Shown here piece after piece: positions 58,852-64,000 of a DNA stretch of 64,000 nucleotides. The first letter of the stretch is position 1. Each line of letters starts with the position of its first letter. Where the stretch lies: NCBI GenBank assembly GCA_030248135.1, contig JASANC010005693.1, positions 39,189 to 103,188 on the forward strand. The letters run 5' to 3'. The DNA is from Theristus sp. LFF4_11. Taxonomy: Eukaryota > Nematoda > Chromadorea > Monhysterida > Xyalidae. Made by a program: the position numbers and the translations under genes. The notes beneath the pieces are model-generated. The model ran no database searches. It saw nothing but the letters and a program-made list of their open reading frames with translations, and was not told the DNA's origin.

Positions 58852-59201
58852 ATAAACAATCCGGGGTTTTTATAACCTTTTCTCGGATTTCCCGTGGAGA
58901 CGGATCAACAACTGTTTCGAATAGCTATGTGTGCATTGTTTCGAATGCAACCAGGTGTACAGTTTTGTGAAAAAACAAAAATGGCAGAAACTAGCGGCTT
59001 TTGGCATTTTCTCACGCATTTTTTGAAAAGCAATTGACTCATGGATTTTCTTCTTGTTTGAACAAAACTACAGCGGGCTTTGCCACTCGAAAGTGATAAC
59101 AAAAATTGACATAGTACTATATGTCATGAACACGACGAATCGCTGAGCAGTCTCCACGAAATCTGAGAAAAGAATATAAAAACTCCGGATTGTTTATAAT
59201 T
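58852..59201. mobile_element. Foldback element with about 48-bp TIRs
   Basis: ATAAACAATCCGGGGTTTTTATA..TTTCCCGTGGAGAC pairs with GTCTCCACGAAAT..TATAAAAACTCCGGATTGTTTAT. Interior noncoding. Confidence 0.8.
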
Positions 59202-62200
59202 ATTTTCAGGCAGCAACAAATTTAAAAAAAATCTCATTCCAAATCAGGCGGAAACGTGCAATAATCGTCTGCTCTCACCAGTGGCATGGCATCAACTAGC
59301 GCACGCACTACACTGTACATTTTTTTCTTGTGCATGTGTTTTTGTAAACGAAAGAACGTCATTATTTCAATCCGTACCTAACCGCAGCAACAGGCATGTG
59401 CCCAGCAAAAACGGCCGAGTTTCGGTTCGGGTGTAATGAACCATGACATGGTTCGTCCACACACGCTACAAACGGATTAGATACAACATCATTATATTCA
59501 AAGTGGGTGGCGGCATTGGCGCACGCACGCACAGTGCAGCCGAAAAAAAGTAAACTGAGGCTTACGTAGGTGTGGTGTAGCGCTATCATGCACCGTTAAG
59601 ACAACGACGCCATACACATTTTCAGACTTTTTTCGCACTTGTTGTCAGGGACTTTGATGTGGGCGAGGAGCCTGATTGTTCGCCTTTAGAAAGAAATGCC
59701 AATATTCGAAATGGCTTTTGTTTTTCAAAAAAAGTCTACCATCGCTGTTGTGTCTCGCAGTGATGTACACGGTGCGCGGTTGAAATGAAAGACAAAAATG
59801 TTCACTGTGATTGAAGTTAGTCAGAGTTTTTGTTGTCCAATGAAATTTCCAACGAGCATTCAGTTTTTGCAGATGCATTTTCTTGTGTATCCAACAACGC
59901 CATACGTAGGTCCAATTGAATATCGCGTGCACTGCTGTTAATCATTGTTAATCAATTGTTAATATCACGAATCATTGTTAATTGAAAAAACAGTAATACA
60001 ATTTCCGAACGTTAGTGAAAGAGCGGGCGTAATCCGTGTTTGCAGAGGCTGCATGGATCACTTTTAAAAATATCACTTATCCCTCAAAAATTAACAAGCT
60101 ACTTTGTTTGTTACCGCTTGATCCCGCAGAATCATGAGCTCCTGTGGTACAATTAAAAGCGACGTCAAAATTGGAGTTTTACTAGCTTTTGCTACATGCT
60201 TATTAGCATGATGTTGTTGCGTGTTATTGTTGTTTCGTGTCCCTGCGGTTACAGTCACGTTTTTTACTGCTGTATGGTTGAATAAAATAGCTCACCTCAA
60301 ATGCAATCATATATGCCCACGTATTGTAAGCTCATTTGCAGACACATCTATGAATTCATTCATGTCCAAGTATAAGAAAATAATGACCAGAGTTTATTTG
60401 CCTCAGCGAGTTTGATATGGCTAGCGAATGGGTGAGTTCGCATCAGTCAGAGCGTTCGGCAGAAAAAATAATGGGCTTCTCTGATGACTCGTAGTTTTCA
60501 ACATACAAACATTATTGCATGCTTGCAATATGATGTGAGTGGATGCTCATATTAAGGATAGTCGCTGAAAAATACATCCAGCGGCACGTTTGCTAGAACA
60601 TACTCGTTTCAGTCGACGCAGAAACGCGCAGGAAGGCTTCTGTAGTTCTAGTTTTGAAATGTGTAAGCACACCAACAGCGAACTTTTGAGATTTCTGTCG
60701 GAATTAACTTATTTACAAAACAATGTTATCAGAAGTGCGTTCGTGGCTTGCAGATTTTGAGTATGAAAAATTGTTGCGCAAGAGCTAATCTTTCATTCAC
60801 AGTGCCTGTGTGCTTTCTTAAGTCATCATTCAGTATTCACATGTGTGCACGTACAATGTATGCATGTGCATACATATCTATTCCATATACTATATGTGCG
60901 TACGGATTATATGCACATAGCAGCGCACAAAACATCAAAAACATGCGTGTTCATGCGTAATATGACCAAGAGAAAAGCATATGTATTCTTTGTATGAATG
61001 GAAAAGACCAAAGGCAAAAGGATCTGTTGCTCCTTTGATTAGCACGCGCGCGTTTAGCTCATGTAACATGCATCATGTGCATACATATTGTATGTGTGTA
61101 TATGCACTTGCAAGAACAGCCGCATGTATGCGCGTATATGTGTGTCGTTCCAAGTGCTGAATGTTGTTTCTGGCCGTTTGGAACTTCAGGAACTTTATCA
61201 AAATTGTAATTTTTAGTCATCTGAAATAGTGAATCCTTCCGCTGCTGCAGCTAAAAAAGTCTTATCGGAAAATCAATATGTGCTCAATGCAAGATAAAAG
61301 TAATTATTTCTGCCAAAAGTTACATGGACCGAAATGGCAACACAGTGCAGAATGCAGCAGCTGATATGATGAAATGTCAGCAATGTGTACATGCCTTGTG
61401 GACTACACCAGCGGCTATGATACAGCCAAGCAAACTGCACTTGCAGACACGCATCTGGTCACAAATGCGACGCAGGGACAGCTCGGAATTATATTTTTAT
61501 CATTTTCTGAAAGAGACAGAAAAGCACACTGTTGAGCATGCAGTGGTGCGCATTGGAGCAGCCATTGCGCCGTGTGTACACACACACGCATTATACTTGC
61601 TCAGGCATGCGGATTACAGGCAGATGAGAGAAGAATCAGTAGAAAAAGGAGAGAGGTTTCGAACGGCTGAAAAACACAAACAGATGCACGAGAGAATATG
61701 ATGATGCTTGTGGTGCAGCAACGTACGACTGTTGTGTCTCTGCTTTTCACATTCTTTATTATTGAAAAGCGTGTCGTCGTGAGACAAACAGAGGAGGAAA
61801 AAGCAGAACTGTGGAATATTGTCGTATAAAAAACTGTAATGTGTGCTATACATGTGAACAGCGGATACGGTTAGCAGGGCAAGCAAACATGCACAACTTG
61901 TATCGGACGAGTTTTTGCATGTGTCATCATAATTTTTTCCCGTGTGTGTGTATTGTAGACCAACAAAAGCGCGTTCATAAAATGCCTTTCTCCAAAAAAG
62001 CACATGTTCGCGCCAGCCGCACACGTATTTTGGGTGAAAATTGAAAAGAAGATAGAAAACACTGTATAATATTGAGAAGCAAAGCAAACAAAAAAAACAA
62101 AAAAAACTCTTCCAGCACACTGCAGCCGCAGTTCCGATAAAAGCAGCGTTATAAATTTGGTCTCAGCACGACCGTTGGGCTGGTTGCGTGTTGTGTTCGT

Positions 62201-62611
62201 TCGTTCATTTCAGCTGATCGCATGTTCTCAATTTGCACAGAACTTATCAAACCGCACAACCAGGGCTTCAGCAAAACTTGTGCCGCCGTCTAGCGCGTGT
62301 GTCTCTCTTGTCTCTGTTCTTCGAAAAACACACTTTCATCAGAAAACTAGGTAACTATCGAAATTGTAAAGCTGCTTATCAACGACGAAGCGACGCAGGT
62401 AGACAGTCAGCTACATGCTATGGTACCTCTATACATGTTGTTGGGTAAAATATTCAGTGCGCCACAATTCTCATTGCGTGCTTCACATGAGCTTGTAAAG
62501 CCGAAATCATAAGCAAACGTGACACGACAACCGGCTTTGTGAGTGCTTGACGTTCAAAGCCTAAATACATAAATACAGACACTGGTCACGCCTCTGAAGT
62601 ACAATGTAATC

Positions 62612-62820
62612 GCTTTTATTTTCGTCCCGCGTCTCAATGCGCGCATAGATCGGTAAGCAGTCTCATGAACGACGCGGGAATTCTAAATTGGCAAAGGGAT
62701 TCGAGTCTCCCCTAAATAAGGCCGGGTCAGGCTATTCTGAATAACCACATAAAGATTGAAACTAGTTTCCTTTCACGTCCACAACTGCATTGAGTCGCAG
62801 GTCTTGAAGAAAAGATAATA
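62612..62820. mobile_element. GTCTCAATGCGC-family element, best-preserved copy
   Basis: TTTTATTTTCGTCCCGCGTC to GCATTGAGTCGCAGGTCTTG with AAAAGATAATA; internal GGCCGGGTCAGGC and GATTGAAACTAGTTTCC. Confidence 0.75.
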
Positions 62821-63650
62821 GCTGCCTGTCATCTATGCACAACGTGTTCTTCTGTCCAGTACATTGTTCATTGTCGACTGTTCAAATGTTGTTTTTTTCT
62901 GTGATTTTGCTGCAGAAAGTCACGAAATGTGTCGAAGTTGCCGGACAGAATCTGACCATCCTTGCAGTGCGATTGTGTCGTTGTGAGTGACTGAATCACG
63001 AGCTAACAAAACATTGCGATAATGATCCGCTATGGCATTCGACGTTCGCTGTTTTCCTGACGACTGTTAGCTGAGACTGATAGAACCAGCTGACGAAGCG
63101 TTCCTCAACAGCAACACACGTCGGTTTACGAAAACTGGCATTTCGGTTTGTCTGATTTTTTGTTCACTGCCAAATTTGAAGAACATGAGCTGCATGGTGA
63201 AAATTCCCATTCAAGCGATTACATTGTTCATTCACAATTAAACTGTTTTTCACAAAAATACCCGAGAAGTACCATCGAAGCCATGTGAGCTGTTTGTTTA
63301 CTACTGGAATATTATTGGAATTGAATGGCTTCAAAAATACGTAATTACAACAGACGCGGAGGTGTAGAACGACAACTGGTATTAATATACTGGGCTTCAT
63401 GATGCTAGAGACACCTGAAAATCTGCTCATTAACATCGTCTTGAACAAAAACAAATGCTTTCAGGCGCACAAAGAGACTACGAGAAGCGCATGCTCTCAC
63501 GCATGGTGTATTTGCTTTAAAACAAAAATTCCTCCGTCCCTTTTTTAACACAACACTTGCGATGAATTCCACAAGGTTTCATTTCAGTTTCAAGCCGCAT
63601 TTCCATTCATCTTTTTTTTCAGCGACGCTTCAGCGTTGTGTGAGTGGTGA

Positions 63651-63779
63651 ATGGCGTCAGCGAAGGCCGGCGTGCATGTGCTGCAGTGCAAACCGCTGGT
63701 GGTGCCTGATACGCTGATCAACGGTGAACGCTTCTACAAACTCGACGACCACTGCGTCTGCCTCAACAAATCGGATGAT
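63651..63779 (+). CDS. Likely first coding exon of an unidentified gene (partial)
   Basis: ATG at 63651 opens 43 codons (MASAKAGVHVLQCKPLVV..., INGERFYKLDDHCVCLNKSDD) with GC-rich third positions like the other real exons. It ends at a good GTTAGT donor at 63780. The following sequence is an inverted-repeat element, so the intron seems to begin in or beside it. No family recognised; the rest is beyond the right edge. Confidence 0.45.
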
Positions 63780-63789
63780 GTTAGTCACA

Positions 63790-63945
63790 CAGTCTACAGT
63801 ACATCTGGATAATATGTGCAACTAGCTGATCATAGCAATTCTCAGCGCTGATTGGTTGGTTATGAGCAATTCTCAGCGCTGATTGGTTGGTCATCACGTC
63901 ATGTTGCATATATTATCCAGATGGACTGCACAGTCAAACTCTAAA
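63790..63945. mobile_element. Foldback element, GCTGATTGGTTGG family
   Basis: CATCTGGATAATATGTGCAAC pairs with TTGCATATATTATCCAGATG; the middle has two direct GAGCAATTCTCAGCGCTGAT-type units. Begins just inside the intron after 63779. Confidence 0.75.
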
Positions 63946-64000
63946 TTATAGGGAATCAGCGTCGTCGTTGGTGATCACGCGATGCATGCATTCTGTGCAG

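Larger units (their letters stand above)
56437..63650. other. 7-kb stretch without a recognised gene
   Basis: Open frames here, including a hydrophobic one at 57375-57761, lack family motifs and supported splice partners. The stretch has TATG/CATA-rich sequence at 60850-61140 and two mobile elements listed separately. Confidence 0.45.

Overview
The window is nuclear DNA of a multicellular animal. Genes are split by many mostly short introns with GT donors and T-rich TTTCAG/TTGCAG acceptors, and the families are animal ones: TRPM channel, core-1 galactosyltransferase, peroxisomal MFE-2, type 1 cystatin and ionotropic-receptor-like proteins. Compact introns and the TTTTCAG acceptor style suggest a nematode or another small-genome ecdysozoan, but I cannot name the species. 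There is no prokaryotic gene organisation, tRNA gene or rRNA gene.

Layout. 1-7289 (-): N-terminal half of a TRPM channel gene, whose pore-encoding part lies beyond the left edge. 7.3-21.2 kb: gene-poor and repeat-rich, with a nested hAT-like cluster (12.7-15.6 kb), three 172-bp repeats, fourteen 149-bp satellite monomers (17.4-19.5 kb) and a long-TIR element carrying a SINE. 21.2-23.2 kb (+): a membrane mucin-like protein with exon-encoded four-cysteine modules. 24.5-39.0 kb (-): five co-oriented genes, which in transcription order are MFE-2, a PhnZ-like HD oxygenase, a small WBP1/VOPP1/Shisa-like membrane protein, core-1 beta-1,3-galactosyltransferase (C1GALT1) and a second Thr-rich membrane protein. 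40.2-49.3 kb (+): a stefin-type cystatin, the tRNA wybutosine protein TYW3 and an AMP-binding acyl-CoA synthetase. 50.6-56.4 kb (+): an ionotropic-glutamate-receptor-like gene whose largest intron is full of repeats. 56.5-63.6 kb: no recognisable gene. 63651-63779 (+): apparent first exon of a gene running off the right edge.

How the genes may work together. C1GALT1 makes the core-1 O-glycan on Ser/Thr-rich proteins, and two Thr-rich membrane proteins of the kind it modifies lie beside it, one directly downstream on the same strand. MFE-2 (peroxisomal beta-oxidation, PTS1 ending AKL) and the acyl-CoA synthetase both belong to fatty-acid metabolism but are not adjacent. The most unexpected gene is the PhnZ-like protein: the residues known to bind iron and substrate in bacterial 2-amino-1-hydroxyethylphosphonate dioxygenase all appear, at nearly the same spacing, across four spliced exons. 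C1GALT1 also ends in KDEL, which is odd for a Golgi type II enzyme. Many introns carry small inverted-repeat elements, so mobile DNA has clearly shaped this locus.
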